From Rufibacter sp. XAAS-G3-1 (GTDB lineage Bacteria; Bacteroidota; Bacteroidia; Cytophagales; Hymenobacteraceae): 64,000 nt of DNA. Below are positions 7,929 through 16,794 of this stretch, one piece after another. The position numbers and the translations under genes are program-made. A model generated the notes under the pieces. It made no database searches. It was given only the letters and a program-made list of their open reading frames with translations, and was not told where the DNA came from. The stretch spans positions 32,089 through 96,088 of the forward strand of contig NZ_JABFAM010000020.1 of assembly GCF_013623775.1 (NCBI RefSeq), read 5' to 3'. How positions within the stretch are numbered: position 1 is the first letter of the stretch; each line of letters starts with the position of its first letter.

Positions 7929-10258
7929 TGGGCATTGACAAGAAATCGGTAAATGCCTGGTGCATCCATTTTGACCACTATGATCCCGAGGACGAAGGGC
8001 GCCGCGAGTCCCTCCTGGCTCTTGGCAACGGGTTATTGGTGTCCAGGGCCGCGGCTCCGGAGTCCAAAGATGATCCGATCCACTATCCGGGTACGTACCT
8101 GGTGGGCTGCTACAACGAGCTGACCACCCATATCCAGGGAAAGGACGTGCGGAACGAATCCATGGTGAACCTGCCCAACTGGTTGCCCCTTTCCTTTAAG
8201 GTGAACGGCGGCGATTGGTTCTCTCTGGAGAAAGTCACCATACAGACCTACAGCCAAACCCTGGACCTACAGCAGAGTCTGCTCACCCGGCAAGTGCTAT
8301 TCACTGATGGCCAAGGACAAGAGACCTTGCTGAACGAGCGTCGGTTCGTGAGCATGGCTGACCCTCATCTGATGGGGTTGGCCCTTGAAGTAACCGCCAA
8401 GAATTGGACAGGCACCCTCGAGGTGGCCTCTGGCTTAGACGGGCGTGTCTTCAACAACAAGGTGAAAAGGTACTCTCCCTACAACCGGCACCACCTGCAG
8501 GTCTCTCATGCCGGGGTCTGGGGCGAGGACGGCATGGAGCTTCTCTCCAGCACTTCCCAATCCAAGACCACCATTGCTCTGGCCGCCCGCACGCAGGTAC
8601 GGAAAGGTGAGTTGCAGGCGGACCTTACTCGGGAAGAGAAATTGGAGCCTGACCAAGTGTTCACCTATTACCAGGTACCTCTGGAAGAAGGTGAATGTGT
8701 GGCCATCGAGAAAATAGCCGCTCTTTACTCTTCCCTCAACTACCCCCCGGAGGAATGCCGGCCCAAAGCCTGCAAGTCTCTCCAGCTGGCATCCGGGTTT
8801 GAAAAGCTGTTGGAGGCCCATACAAAGGCTTGGGAGCATCTCTGGCGCAAATGCCAGTTCGAGACAGAGGACCAGCAGCAACTGCGTTTCTTCCGGCTGC
8901 ATATCTTCCAGATCCTGCAGAACTTCTCCCCGCATACGGTGGGGATTGATGCCGGGGTGGCCCCCAGCGGCTGGCAGGGCGAGGAGTACAACGGGCAGGT
9001 GTTCTGGGATGAGTTATTTGTGTTTCCGTTCCTCACGTTCCATTTTCCGGAATCCGCCCGCTCCCTGCTGCGGTACCGCTACCGGAGGCTAGGGGCCGCC
9101 AGGCAGATGGCCCAACAGGACGGCTATGCGGGGGCCATGTTTCCCTGGCGCAGCGCCAGCGACGGGCATGAGGAAACACCCTCTTTCCAGCTGAACCTGC
9201 TTTCCGGCCGTTGGATGGAAGACCATACCTGCCTACAGCGCCACATCGGGGCCATCATCGCCTACAACGTCTGGTACTACGTGCAGGTCACCGGGGATGA
9301 GGAGTTCCTGGCGGAGTGCGGGGCCGAGCTGTTTCTGGAGATCGCCCGCTTCTGGGCCAGTATCGCCCAACTCAACCCAGCCACAGGAAGGTACGAGATC
9401 CATGGGGTGGCCGGTCCGGATGAGTACCACACCCTGCACCCGCAGACCCAGAAACCGGGCCTAAGCAACAACACCTACACCAATGTGATGGCGGTTTGGG
9501 TGCTCAGCCAAGCCGAGCCACTCCTGGGGCAACTCCCTCCCAACCGCCAGCAGGAGTTGCAGGATAAGCTGAAGCTTACCCCTGAAGAGTTTGAGTTGTG
9601 GGACACCATCAGCCGAAAGATGCGCATCGTTTTTAACCCAGACGGTACCCTATGTCAATTTGAGGGGTTTGATCAGCTTAGGGAATTTGACATTGAGGAA
9701 TTTAGAGTAAAGCACGGGAAGGAGCGGCTGGATTGGGCGCTGGAAGCAATGGGAGATTCGGTGCAGCGGTACCGGGTAGCCAAACAGGCGGACACGCCCC
9801 TGCTCCTGTATCTTTTCAGCCCCGCGGAGGTAATCTCATTGCTGGACCAGCTAGGCTATCATATGGACGAGGACTTACTGCTGCGCACGTTGGAGCGGCA
9901 TCTTTCTTTCACCTCGCACGAGTCCACCCTTTCCAGGGTGGTGTACGCGGGCGCCTATGCCCATTTTGACTTGGCCACTTCCTGGGACTTCTTTTGGGAG
10001 GCGCAGCAGGTGGATTGGTCCCCGGAGGACAAAGGCACCGCCGAAGGCATCCACTTGGGGCCCATGGGCGGCACGCTGGCTGTTCTGCAGCACCATTACC
10101 TAGGCTGGAAAGTGCGAGCGGAGGAATTGGAGGCAAACCCTTCCTTGCCTGATTCCCTTGCTTGGGTAAACTTTTCGGTGTGCTTCAGGAACAGCGACCT
10201 TTTGTGTAAGGCTGTCAATAGCGACGGACATTCCCTCTTTTTGGGCAGGCAGGCCTAA
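7928..10258 (+). CDS. Glycoside hydrolase family 65 (maltose/trehalose/kojibiose phosphorylase type)
   Basis: A 776-residue enzyme. GH65 members split alpha-linked disaccharides with phosphate and inversion, giving beta-glucose 1-phosphate plus a sugar. The start is the ATG at 7928, which overlaps the stop of the kinase by one base. The N-terminal beta-sandwich covers about residues 1-280. The (alpha/alpha)6 barrel follows, with the conserved approach EEYNGQVFWDE and the catalytic-acid motif GPDEYH, in which Glu499 is the general acid. A small beta C-terminal domain ends the protein. The length is typical for the family. The particular linkage cannot be read from the sequence. No beta-phosphoglucomutase is found in the window, although it usually accompanies these enzymes. 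The kinase gene upstream is coupled to it. Confidence 0.88.
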   Translation: MGIDKKSVNAWCIHFDHYDPEDEGRRESLLALGNGLLVSRAAAPESKDDPIHYPGTYLVGCYNELTTHIQGKDVRNESMVNLPNWLPLSFKVNGGDWFSLEKVTIQTYSQTLDLQQSLLTRQVLFTDGQGQETLLNERRFVSMADPHLMGLALEVTAKNWTGTLEVASGLDGRVFNNKVKRYSPYNRHHLQVSHAGVWGEDGMELLSSTSQSKTTIALAARTQVRKGELQADLTREEKLEPDQVFTYYQVPLEEGECVAIEKIAALYSSLNYPPEECRPKACKSLQLASGFEKLLEAHTKAWEHLWRKCQFETEDQQQLRFFRLHIFQILQNFSPHTVGIDAGVAPSGWQGEEYNGQVFWDELFVFPFLTFHFPESARSLLRYRYRRLGAARQMAQQDGYAGAMFPWRSASDGHEETPSFQLNLLSGRWMEDHTCLQRHIGAIIAYNVWYYVQVTGDEEFLAECGAELFLEIARFWASIAQLNPATGRYEIHGVAGPDEYHTLHPQTQKPGLSNNTYTNVMAVWVLSQAEPLLGQLPPNRQQELQDKLKLTPEEFELWDTISRKMRIVFNPDGTLCQFEGFDQLREFDIEEFRVKHGKERLDWALEAMGDSVQRYRVAKQADTPLLLYLFSPAEVISLLDQLGYHMDEDLLLRTLERHLSFTSHESTLSRVVYAGAYAHFDLATSWDFFWEAQQVDWSPEDKGTAEGIHLGPMGGTLAVLQHHYLGWKVRAEELEANPSLPDSLAWVNFSVCFRNSDLLCKAVNSDGHSLFLGRQA

Positions 10259-10262
10259 GGAA

Positions 10263-10299
10263 AAATCCTTGGCGGATGGCAATTGAGCGGCAAGGATTT
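10263..10299. terminator. Bidirectional terminator-like hairpin
   Basis: AAATCCTTG (10263-10271) pairs with CAAGGATTT (10291-10299) across a 19-nt loop, between the convergent ends of the GH65 gene and a small minus-strand gene. A and T runs at the ends suit termination in both directions. Confidence 0.5.
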
Positions 10300-10309
10300 A
10301 ATTCTGCTA

Positions 10310-10465
10310 TCAATCCTCTCCGTATCCCTTTACCAGGAAGTTCTCGGAGCAGAACCGATTCAGGGCATACATATAGGCCTCGTAGAAGCTCCCGAACCCG
10401 CTAATGGCAGTACCGTCTTTCACGACATAAAACCGGGGTGAGGTACTTTTCGGTCTTCTCTTCAT
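10310..10465 (-). CDS. Small hypothetical protein (51 residues)
   Basis: ATG at 10465, TGA at 10310. The product begins MKRRPKSTSPRFYVVKDG and continues with an aromatic-rich helix (FGSFYEAYMYALNRFC). Amphipathic composition, a terminator-like hairpin just after the stop and good codon use support a real gene. It resembles the small 'VVKDG...sF.EA' proteins seen in Bacteroidota genomes, but I cannot name a family. It lies convergent to the GH65 gene. Confidence 0.5.
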   Translation of the reverse strand: MKRRPKSTSPRFYVVKDGTAISGFGSFYEAYMYALNRFCSENFLVKGYGED

Positions 10466-10558
10466 CTAGGTTTTGGAATAAATTGTTTGCAAGGGACAGG
10501 TGCGGGGGCATTGGGGTAGACGTGAAACGTAGGGCAAGGTTTCACACTTATTTTACGT

Positions 10559-11050
10559 TTACCGTTCCCCGAGTCTTCTGACGCTACTATCCAACAGCGA
10601 GACGAAGAACTTGAACTGGGGAAGGGAGAAAGGCTCTCCTTGGGAGAGCCGGCCCAGACCAAAGATTACGGCTTTGGATTCAAACTCCTCAAAGAGGATG
10701 CTCAGCAAAGCCAGGTGGTTCCGCTCCGCCTCTCCCTCCGGGGAGAATTCATAGGGCGAAAGGTCCCGGACGGTGATTCTCTTGACAGGATCGGCCAGGC
10801 TCTGAACCCAGAGGGTCCGCTCCACATACAGCCTCCTCTCGTCCAGGGTAAGGCGGATTCCCGGCTGGGCCTTGGTGATGCGAAGATACTTCTCCAAAGC
10901 GTCCGGGGGCAGGTTACGCTGCGGATCATCAAAGAGCCCGAAGGCCATCCCCAGGATGTTCTCGCTCAGGCCATCGTACCTTTCCGCCTCCACCTCCAGC
11001 TCCAAGGCCAGGGCCCAGAGAGCCAGGCTGATCTCTTCCACTTTTCGCAT
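10559..11050 (-). CDS. Hypothetical protein, paralogue of the protein at 17788-18237
   Basis: The start is placed at ATG 11050 (MRKVEEISLALWAL). The frame is open to 11188, but that part is less protein-like. The 163 residues have no signal peptide or membrane segment. The first 30 residues form an acidic helix (LALELEVEAERYDGL). The layout and several positions match the 17788-18237 product: an M-K-x-E-x-I-x-x-AL start with LA-x-ELE-x-E, a middle beta region, a long helix with a Phe-Glu-rich segment, then a final LP/LE-x-x-KF(F/L) helix. I therefore infer distant homology between the two. No function is known. Confidence 0.6.
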   Translation of the reverse strand: MRKVEEISLALWALALELEVEAERYDGLSENILGMAFGLFDDPQRNLPPDALEKYLRITKAQPGIRLTLDERRLYVERTLWVQSLADPVKRITVRDLSPYEFSPEGEAERNHLALLSILFEEFESKAVIFGLGRLSQGEPFSLPQFKFFVSLLDSSVRRLGER

Positions 11051-11286
11051 ACTTATCTTTTTCTTTACCAAGGATTTACAACTCATAATCGTATGAAGAT
11101 GTTTCACCACGGCTTCAAATACAGGGTAAATTCTAGGAGGTATTTGTACCTCATTCCAATACATTAGAACAGCTGAGTAGCTCTTCAACCTACTTCCATT
11201 CTAAAAACCTAGGCTTACACAACATCCTTCCGCAAGCAACCATAGCGCCTGTTCCAAGTAAAAGACTAAACACCAACACCAAAACG

Positions 11287-11526
11287 ATGGAACTACTGAA
11301 ATTCAAAACCAACATCGGCCAGGAGGATGAGATAGGCAAAGTCGCTCCTTACCTGGATAGGGTAGCGGAGGTTAGCAAATGGAAGGTGGACACCGAAACA
11401 GAGGATAATATACTGAGCGTCTCAGGCGACAACCTGGATCCCCAGAAAGTCAAGAACGCCGTGGGGGAAGCCGGGTTCAGTGCCGAGCTGCTCCGGGTGC
11501 TGGGCATTGGCGGGGAGGAGTTATGA
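11287..11526 (+). CDS. Small HMA-like (ferredoxin-fold) protein lacking the CxxC metal site
   Basis: 79 residues with the beta-alpha-beta-beta-alpha-beta layout of heavy-metal-associated domains: LLKFKTNI, a helix (DEIGKVAPYLDRV), WKVDTETEDNILSVSG, a helix (DPQKVKNAVGEAGF), then the last strand. There is no cysteine in the metal-binding loop, so it should not carry copper through CxxC. Cysteine-free versions are common in Bacteroidota and their role is unknown. A strong terminator directly follows. Confidence 0.7.
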   Translation: MELLKFKTNIGQEDEIGKVAPYLDRVAEVSKWKVDTETEDNILSVSGDNLDPQKVKNAVGEAGFSAELLRVLGIGGEEL

Positions 11527-11556
11527 TCTGAACGGTCGAATTTTTACCTATAAAGA

Positions 11557-11601
11557 AAACCGTCTGCCTATAGAAGCAAGAATTGCATAGGCAGACGGTT
11601 T
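11557..11601 (+). terminator. Intrinsic terminator (15-bp perfect stem)
   Basis: Arms 11557-11571 and 11587-11601 are exact reverse complements (AAACCGTCTGCCTAT and its complement), separated by 15 nt and followed by a T-rich run. It terminates the HMA-like gene and possibly the convergent transcript. Confidence 0.8.
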
Positions 11602-11686
11602 GTTTATGAAGGCACTGCTAGGGTACTATGTCCTGTTTTCGGCATTTCAAGAAAATCAGCCCTATAACAGAAAAGTGGCTTTATAA

Positions 11687-12694
11687 TCAGCTTTGACTTT
11701 CCGCCAAGGGTACCCTGAAGATATGGAAGTCCAGCCCCGAGATGTCGCCCACCGCCTCATGGATGCGCGAGGTGGTGAAGTAGAAATTGTCGTGCTGGTC
11801 TATGGTGAAGGTGTCGGGCCACTTCACTTCTTTCCCTTCCACCAAGGTCCTCAGCTCACCATCCGGGGTGCGGCACATGATCGCGTTCTTTTCAAGGTCA
11901 CCTAAATAGAGGTTTCCGTGCCGGTCAAAAATCATTCCGTCCGGGGCCGTTGTCTTGCCCAGGTTCTCCACCTGTGAGGCCAGGGCAGCGGCATCCAAAG
12001 ACGTATCATTCAAGGCCGCGGCAGGAACCCGGTACAGCGTATAGCCGGTAAGGGCATGATAGTAGAGGTACGTTCTGTCATTGGAAAGCGCGATGCCGTC
12101 TGCGTGCATGCTTGGCTTCTCACCGTCTTTCACCCAACGCTCGCCCTCCACGGTTAGCCACACGTCCTCTGATTTGGTAGAGGGATGGTCGTCCAGCAGG
12201 CGGCGAGGCACGCCGGTTTCCAGGTCCAGCACAATGATGGCCCCTATTCCAGACTCAGTGATGTAGATCTTGCCCGCCTCCCGGTCAATGCGCAGGTCGT
12301 TGAGGTAAGACTTCTCCGGCGCGATGGCTTTGTCAAAGGCCCAGTTGTTTTTAAGTGTGTTGGACTCCAGGTCAAACTCGTAGAGCATGGCGTTGCCCAC
12401 CACCCCCTTCATCATGGGGCTGGCCGGGTCCAATACAAAAAGGGAGTCTCCGTTCGCCACTACCGACTGCACGCAAGTGAAGGTGTTGGGCTCCGGCTGT
12501 CCGTGCCAGGCGTTCCAGGCCTCATCCGGGTAGGCTCGGTATTGGCCATTCGCTTGTACTTCCACCACGGAGAATGGGATATCGTTGTGCCACCGGGGGA
12601 AGTTGGCGAACAGTCTTCCCGTCTGGCTGATGGTGACGCCCGTTATTTGGGCTCCTTTGAAGGTGGCTATGTTGGTGAGGTTAGCAGTGGCCAT
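11687..12694 (-). CDS. SMP-30/gluconolactonase-like or major royal jelly-type beta-propeller protein
   Basis: 335 residues from ATG 12694 (MATANLTNI). The upstream ATG at 12718 adds eight unlikely residues. The sequence consists of repeated four-strand blades (GVTISQTGRLFANF, LNDLRIDREAGKIYITES, ADGIALSNDRTYLYYHAL, PDGMIFDRHGNLYLGDL, WPDTFTIDQHDNFYFTTSR), typical of six-bladed propellers in the MRJP/yellow and SMP-30 families. Asn and Asp residues in the blade loops could bind a divalent metal. Family members hydrolyse lactones or act on other small molecules, and the substrate is unknown. There is no convincing signal peptide, so it is probably cytoplasmic. It is a single gene. Confidence 0.78.
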   Translation of the reverse strand: MATANLTNIATFKGAQITGVTISQTGRLFANFPRWHNDIPFSVVEVQANGQYRAYPDEAWNAWHGQPEPNTFTCVQSVVANGDSLFVLDPASPMMKGVVGNAMLYEFDLESNTLKNNWAFDKAIAPEKSYLNDLRIDREAGKIYITESGIGAIIVLDLETGVPRRLLDDHPSTKSEDVWLTVEGERWVKDGEKPSMHADGIALSNDRTYLYYHALTGYTLYRVPAAALNDTSLDAAALASQVENLGKTTAPDGMIFDRHGNLYLGDLEKNAIMCRTPDGELRTLVEGKEVKWPDTFTIDQHDNFYFTTSRIHEAVGDISGLDFHIFRVPLAESQS

Positions 12695-12829
12695 GGTTTG
12701 CTTTGAAGGTCCTTGCAATATTACTTATCAGGATAGAAAATGGTTATGGGCGTCCAGCCTAAGCGAGCAATATCTTTCAATTAAGTGATAAAAGAGCATC
12801 GTTTATGGCTTAGGTGTAGACGGTAAATA

Positions 12830-12922
12830 TCAATCAACAGACATTCTGAGTTGGGCCCACAGTAGAAATCCCCCTATCACCAGAATCAAAGCCATACCCA
12901 AATCAAATAATAATTCCATCAT
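12830..12922 (-). CDS. Tiny single-span membrane protein (30 residues)
   Basis: ATG ATG at 12922, TGA at 12830. The product is one hydrophobic helix (LLFDLGMALILVIGGFLLWA) with a short charged tail. An AAGGTAAGG purine stretch directly before the ATG could bind ribosomes. Single-span peptides of this size are easily missed, but chance hydrophobic frames are also common. The rest of 12695-13209 holds no other gene. Confidence 0.35.
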   Translation of the reverse strand: MMELLFDLGMALILVIGGFLLWAQLRMSVD

Positions 12923-13209
12923 CCTTACCTTAAGTACATATCATACGGGACTTGTAGGAAAAGTCATTGGATTACCCTTCTATTTCTGACCTAATTGCTT
13001 CATAGAAGTATAGGAATTATCCACAGTATCCGCTTTGTGTCCCAACAGAAATTTAGCGGAAGATATCGCTACAGGCATAGGCTGGGGAAAAGGCAAGTTT
13101 CTGTTTTCCATTGGGATAGATGTCAAGCACCTTGAATCTTAAGCCCTTACCATACGTAGAACTTTTCTCAGAGCATTTAGCAAGAATCTACACATTTTAT
13201 CCAGAAAGC

Positions 13210-14325
13210 ATGAAATATTCACTGAAGCCGCTCAATGAGCAGGTGATCGTCATTACAGGGGCCTCCAGCGGCATAGGGCTGGCAACCGCCAAGGCCGCGG
13301 CAAAGAAAGGTGCTGCCGTTATACTGGTAGCCCGCAACCGCGAGGCCCTGATCGGCATTGAGCAGCAGATCAGGGACGAAGGCGGCAAGGCCTTCCACTG
13401 CGTGGCTGACGTAGGCCGCAAGGAGGAACTGCAGTGGGCCGCGGATGTGGCCATCCGGGAATGCGGCGGCTTTGACACCTGGGTGAACGATGCCGGGGTA
13501 TCCATCTACGGCCGGTTGGACGAGGTGACGGATGAAGACAACCGCCGCCTGTTTGACACCAACTTCTGGGGCGTGGTTTATGGCTCCCAGATAGCCGCCC
13601 AGCACCTGAAAACCAAGGGAGGTGCCATCATCAACGTGGGCAGCGAACTGTCAGACATGGCCATTCCCCTGCAAGGCATGTACTCAGCCAGCAAGCATGC
13701 CGTGAAAGGTTTCACCGATGCCCTGCGTGTGGAACTGATGGAAGACGAAGCCCCGGTTTCCGTCACCCTTATCAAGCCCGCCGGGATAGACTCCCCCTAC
13801 CCTCAGCACGCCAGAAACTACACTGACCGGGAACTGACGCTGCCTGCCCCGGTCTATACACCTGAGGAGGTGGCCAACGCCATCCTGCACGCCGCCGTAC
13901 ACCCGCACCGCGACATCATGGTAGGAGGCGGCGGGAAGGCGATGAGCGCCCTCAACAAACGGTTCCCCGCCGCTATGGACTGGATAAGTTCCAAGATGAT
14001 GTCGGGTGAGCAAGTACGCGAAGAGCCAGCCAAGCACCGGGAAGGCTCCCTGCACCAGCCAACTACCGGTGGCGAAGTACGTGGAAACCACCAGGGCTAC
14101 GTTATGAAGACAAGCCTTTACACCCGGGCCAAACTACACCCGGTGGCAACCGGGGCGATTGTTGCCGCTGCCGGCGCTGCCGCTTTCGCTTTGCTGAACC
14201 AGTCAAAAAAGAACGGAAAAAGAAATGGCTACACGGCCAGTAATCAGAACCTTGCTGGGCAGAGTCCTATAGACCAAGACCTGGATATCCAAAGAACCGT
14301 CATCATCAGGGAGGTAGACCTGTAA
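13210..14325 (+). CDS. Short-chain dehydrogenase/reductase with C-terminal membrane anchor
   Basis: 371 residues from ATG 13210 (MKYSLKPLNE). The frame extends upstream to 13120, but there it lacks family similarity. The Rossmann motif TGASSGIG lies at 16-23, followed by WVNDAG (a variant of NNAG) and the catalytic Tyr158 and Lys162 in YSASK. About 100 extra residues follow the SDR domain. They include one hydrophobic segment (HPVATGAIVAAAGAAAFALL) flanked by Lys/Arg, probably a membrane anchor. The enzyme should use NAD(P)H on an unknown carbonyl or alcohol. This long SDR form with a tail helix occurs next to general stress genes in Cytophagales. A strong terminator follows. Confidence 0.85.
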   Translation: MKYSLKPLNEQVIVITGASSGIGLATAKAAAKKGAAVILVARNREALIGIEQQIRDEGGKAFHCVADVGRKEELQWAADVAIRECGGFDTWVNDAGVSIYGRLDEVTDEDNRRLFDTNFWGVVYGSQIAAQHLKTKGGAIINVGSELSDMAIPLQGMYSASKHAVKGFTDALRVELMEDEAPVSVTLIKPAGIDSPYPQHARNYTDRELTLPAPVYTPEEVANAILHAAVHPHRDIMVGGGGKAMSALNKRFPAAMDWISSKMMSGEQVREEPAKHREGSLHQPTTGGEVRGNHQGYVMKTSLYTRAKLHPVATGAIVAAAGAAAFALLNQSKKNGKRNGYTASNQNLAGQSPIDQDLDIQRTVIIREVDL

Positions 14326-14344
14326 TACAACTTGCTTTAAAGAG

Positions 14345-14398
14345 AAAACGAGTGCCTCCGGCGTACGTTAAGATACCGGAGACACTCGTTTTTTTTTT
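14345..14398 (+). terminator. Intrinsic terminator
   Basis: The stem AAAACGAGTGCCTCCGG pairs with CCGGAGACACTCGTTTT with one mismatch and is followed by a run of about ten T. It ends the plus-strand SDR transcript. Confidence 0.85.
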
Positions 14399-14475
14399 AC
14401 CTTTTAGATGTATTGCGCCTGAAAATCAAAATTTTCAAGGCACATTGAATCAGTGACGAGACACTTTGCTTTCTA

Positions 14476-15339
14476 TCACTTGCGGATAGAGGTATGACCA
14501 TCTTTGGAGTGGTTCAGGTCCAGCTCACCCTCCGGTGCCTGCGTGAAGGAAGAATCTGCTTCCTCTCCGGCCGGTCCCTTGGCGATGGTGATACCGCCGT
14601 CCACCATATAGAGAGCCCCGGTCACAAAGGAGGCCTCCTCTGAGGCCAGGAACAGGTACACGTTGGCTACCTCTTCGGGAGTTCCCCGGCGGCCCGTCAG
14701 GTTAGCCTGCTTGTTCAGCTTCTCCATCTTGGCGTCCATGGGGCCCAGTTCCTTGTGGGTCCAGGCGGTGTCAATGGGTCCGGGTCCAACCACGTTGCAG
14801 CGCACCCCGTAGGCCGCCTGCTCTGCCGCCAAGCCCTTTGTGAACGCGATTACAAACCCCTTGGTGCCTCCGTAGGGCGCGTTCTGCGGTATGCCCAGCA
14901 ACCCCGCCTCTGACCCGGCCGAGACAATGTTGCCTTTGGTTTTCTGCAGTTGGGGCAGGGCGGCTTTGGACATCAGGAAGGTGGACTTGACGTTGTTCTT
15001 CATCATATAATCGAAGGACTCTTCCGAGTAGTCGGTCAGGTAATTTGTTTCCACGAAGACCCCGGCATTGTTGATGAGGATGTCCAGCTTACCGTATTGC
15101 TTCACCGCCAGGTCCACGCAGCTCTGGGCCACCGGCCACAGGGAAAGGTCCCCAGTGAAATGGATGGCCGTTCCGCCTTGCTCCATGATCTCTTTGGCGA
15201 CTGCCTCTACCGGATCATCGGGTAGCCCGGCCACTACTACACTCGCCCCTTCTTTCGCGAATTTCTTGCAGATGGCCTCGCCAATTCCGGCTCCGCCGCC
15301 GGTCACGATGGCTACTTTTCCTTCTAATCTGTTTCCCAT
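14476..15339 (-). CDS. Short-chain dehydrogenase/reductase (glucose 1-dehydrogenase-like)
   Basis: 287 residues. Cofactor motif TGGGAGIG is at 13-20, NNAG at 90-93, and the catalytic Tyr156 and Lys160 lie in PYGGTK. The C-terminal LFLASEEASFVTGALYMVDGG is the normal end of classical SDRs. An extra tail of about 35 acidic and basic residues follows (KGPAGEEADSSF onward). Cytoplasmic, with NAD(P)-dependent oxidation or reduction of an unknown substrate. The upstream minus-strand dehydrogenase is separated by a terminator, so it is a single-gene unit. It is one of three unrelated-looking SDRs in this cargo block. Confidence 0.88.
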   Translation of the reverse strand: MGNRLEGKVAIVTGGGAGIGEAICKKFAKEGASVVVAGLPDDPVEAVAKEIMEQGGTAIHFTGDLSLWPVAQSCVDLAVKQYGKLDILINNAGVFVETNYLTDYSEESFDYMMKNNVKSTFLMSKAALPQLQKTKGNIVSAGSEAGLLGIPQNAPYGGTKGFVIAFTKGLAAEQAAYGVRCNVVGPGPIDTAWTHKELGPMDAKMEKLNKQANLTGRRGTPEEVANVYLFLASEEASFVTGALYMVDGGITIAKGPAGEEADSSFTQAPEGELDLNHSKDGHTSIRK

Positions 15340-15544
15340 TACAGTACTTTTTGGATGTTTTGTGTGAGTCTTTCCCTCCTACCAACCCGCTAAGGTTTAC
15401 GGGAAAACCTCCTAATGTTTTCAGCCCAGTTTTGAGTATTCAGCCCTAAAATGAATCTACATACTTTTGTTGAGGACCATTGGAGACTGAATGGTTTGCC
15501 AATCAGTAGTGGTTTTCTTAGCGGAGATACAGGAAGGCAAGAAG

Positions 15545-15584
15545 AAACCAGCCCTAAACCACTGGTTTGTTTCAGGGCTGGTTT
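15545..15584 (-). terminator. Terminator downstream of the Zn-alcohol dehydrogenase
   Basis: AAACCAGCCCT (15545-15555) and AGGGCTGGTTT (15574-15584) form an 11-bp perfect stem. On the minus strand it is followed by a T-rich run (TTTCTTCTT). Confidence 0.65.
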
Positions 15585-15636
15585 TAGAAAATGACACGCT
15601 TTCATGAATTGCGAAACGGCGACTTAGCCTCCCCCA

Positions 15637-16794
15637 TCAAGGTTTTAAAACGACCTTCACGCAGTTGTCTTCCTTTTTCTTGAAGATATCGTAGCCGTGC
15701 GGGGCATCTACTAGCGGCATAGTATGCGTGATGATATCGTCCAGCCTTACTTTCCCGTCCACCACCAGTTGCATGAGGTGGTCTATGTAGTGCTGCACCG
15801 GAGCCTGGGTCCCCATGAGGGTAACGCCTTTGTCAAACCAGCGGTAGATAGGGAAGTTGTCGAACGGGGAGCCGTAGACGCCCACCACGCTCACCACCCC
15901 GGCTCTCCTGACTGCCCGCAGGCACGTCTCCAGCACCTTGGGCGTCCCCTTCTCCAGGTTGATGACCGCCTTGGCTTTTTCCAGAATCGTTCTGTCCGCC
16001 TCCATGCCTACGGCATCAATGCACACATCTGCTCCACGGCCTTCGGTGATGCTCCTGATGTATTCCACCACCTGGTCTTCGCTCTCCCACAGCAATGTCT
16101 CTGAGTTAGCCGATTGGCGGGCCATGTCCAGGCGGTATTGCTGAATATCGATGTTGATGACCCTACCCGCACCCATGAGCCAAGCCGACTTGGCGGCCAT
16201 GATGCCCACCGGGCCGGCCCCGAAGACGGCCACTGTCTCGCCGCCCCTGATGCGGCCCCAGTCCGCCGCGGCCCAACCGGTGGGGAAGATATCCGTCAGG
16301 AACAGCACCTGCTCATCGGTGAGGCCCTCCGGAACCTTGCGCGGCCCGAAGTCTGAGTAAGGCACCCGCACATACTCCGCCTGCCCGCCCGCGATTCCCC
16401 CGTACAGGTCCGTGTAGCCGAACAGGGCAGCCCCTTTCTGGTCCATGAAGCCCCCGTCTGGCCCATATTTACTGTTGGAGTTCTCGCACTGGGTTGGCCA
16501 GCTGTTGCTGCAGAAAAAGCAGTGGCCGCAGGCGATGGGGAAAGGAACCACCACTCGGTCGCCTTTCCTGAGGTTCGTCACGCCACTGCCTACCTCCTCC
16601 ACGATTCCCATGAACTCATGCCCCAAGACCATGTCTTCCATCTGGGGAACGAAGCCGTCGTAGATGTGGAGGTCAGACCCGCAGATGGCGGTGGAGGTGA
16701 CCCGAATGATGGAGTCGCGGGGATCTTCAATGATTGGGTCTGGAACGTTGTCTACGCTTACGTCACCGATTTTGTGAAACACGAGTGCTTTCAT
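15637..16794 (-). CDS. Zinc-dependent alcohol dehydrogenase (formaldehyde dehydrogenase-like)
   Basis: 385 residues from ATG 16794 (MKALVFHKIG). The upstream extension to 16860 is not family-like. The catalytic zinc ligands are Cys38 (TAICGSD) and His59-Glu60 (LGHEF). The structural zinc site is Cys89, 92, 95 and 103 (ACGHCFFCSNSWPTQC). The NAD-binding GAGPVG follows GGETVAVF at mid-protein. The length and the long insert after the structural zinc fit the glutathione-independent formaldehyde dehydrogenase/threonine dehydrogenase-like group common in stress islands. Likely reaction: NAD(P)+-dependent oxidation of a small alcohol or aldehyde adduct. The exact substrate is not readable. A terminator follows. 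Confidence 0.88.
   Translation of the reverse strand: MKALVFHKIGDVSVDNVPDPIIEDPRDSIIRVTSTAICGSDLHIYDGFVPQMEDMVLGHEFMGIVEEVGSGVTNLRKGDRVVVPFPIACGHCFFCSNSWPTQCENSNSKYGPDGGFMDQKGAALFGYTDLYGGIAGGQAEYVRVPYSDFGPRKVPEGLTDEQVLFLTDIFPTGWAAADWGRIRGGETVAVFGAGPVGIMAAKSAWLMGAGRVINIDIQQYRLDMARQSANSETLLWESEDQVVEYIRSITEGRGADVCIDAVGMEADRTILEKAKAVINLEKGTPKVLETCLRAVRRAGVVSVVGVYGSPFDNFPIYRWFDKGVTLMGTQAPVQHYIDHLMQLVVDGKVRLDDIITHTMPLVDAPHGYDIFKKKEDNCVKVVLKP

Noticed and set aside
12695..13209. A DnaA-box-like word TTATCCACA at 13017-13025 as an origin sign
   Set aside because: A single 9-mer far from the iterons, with no second box or AT-rich partner.
15390..15605. 71-codon minus-strand frame between SDR and Zn-dehydrogenase
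   Set aside because: It covers the terminator hairpin at 15545-15584 and has no protein-like features.
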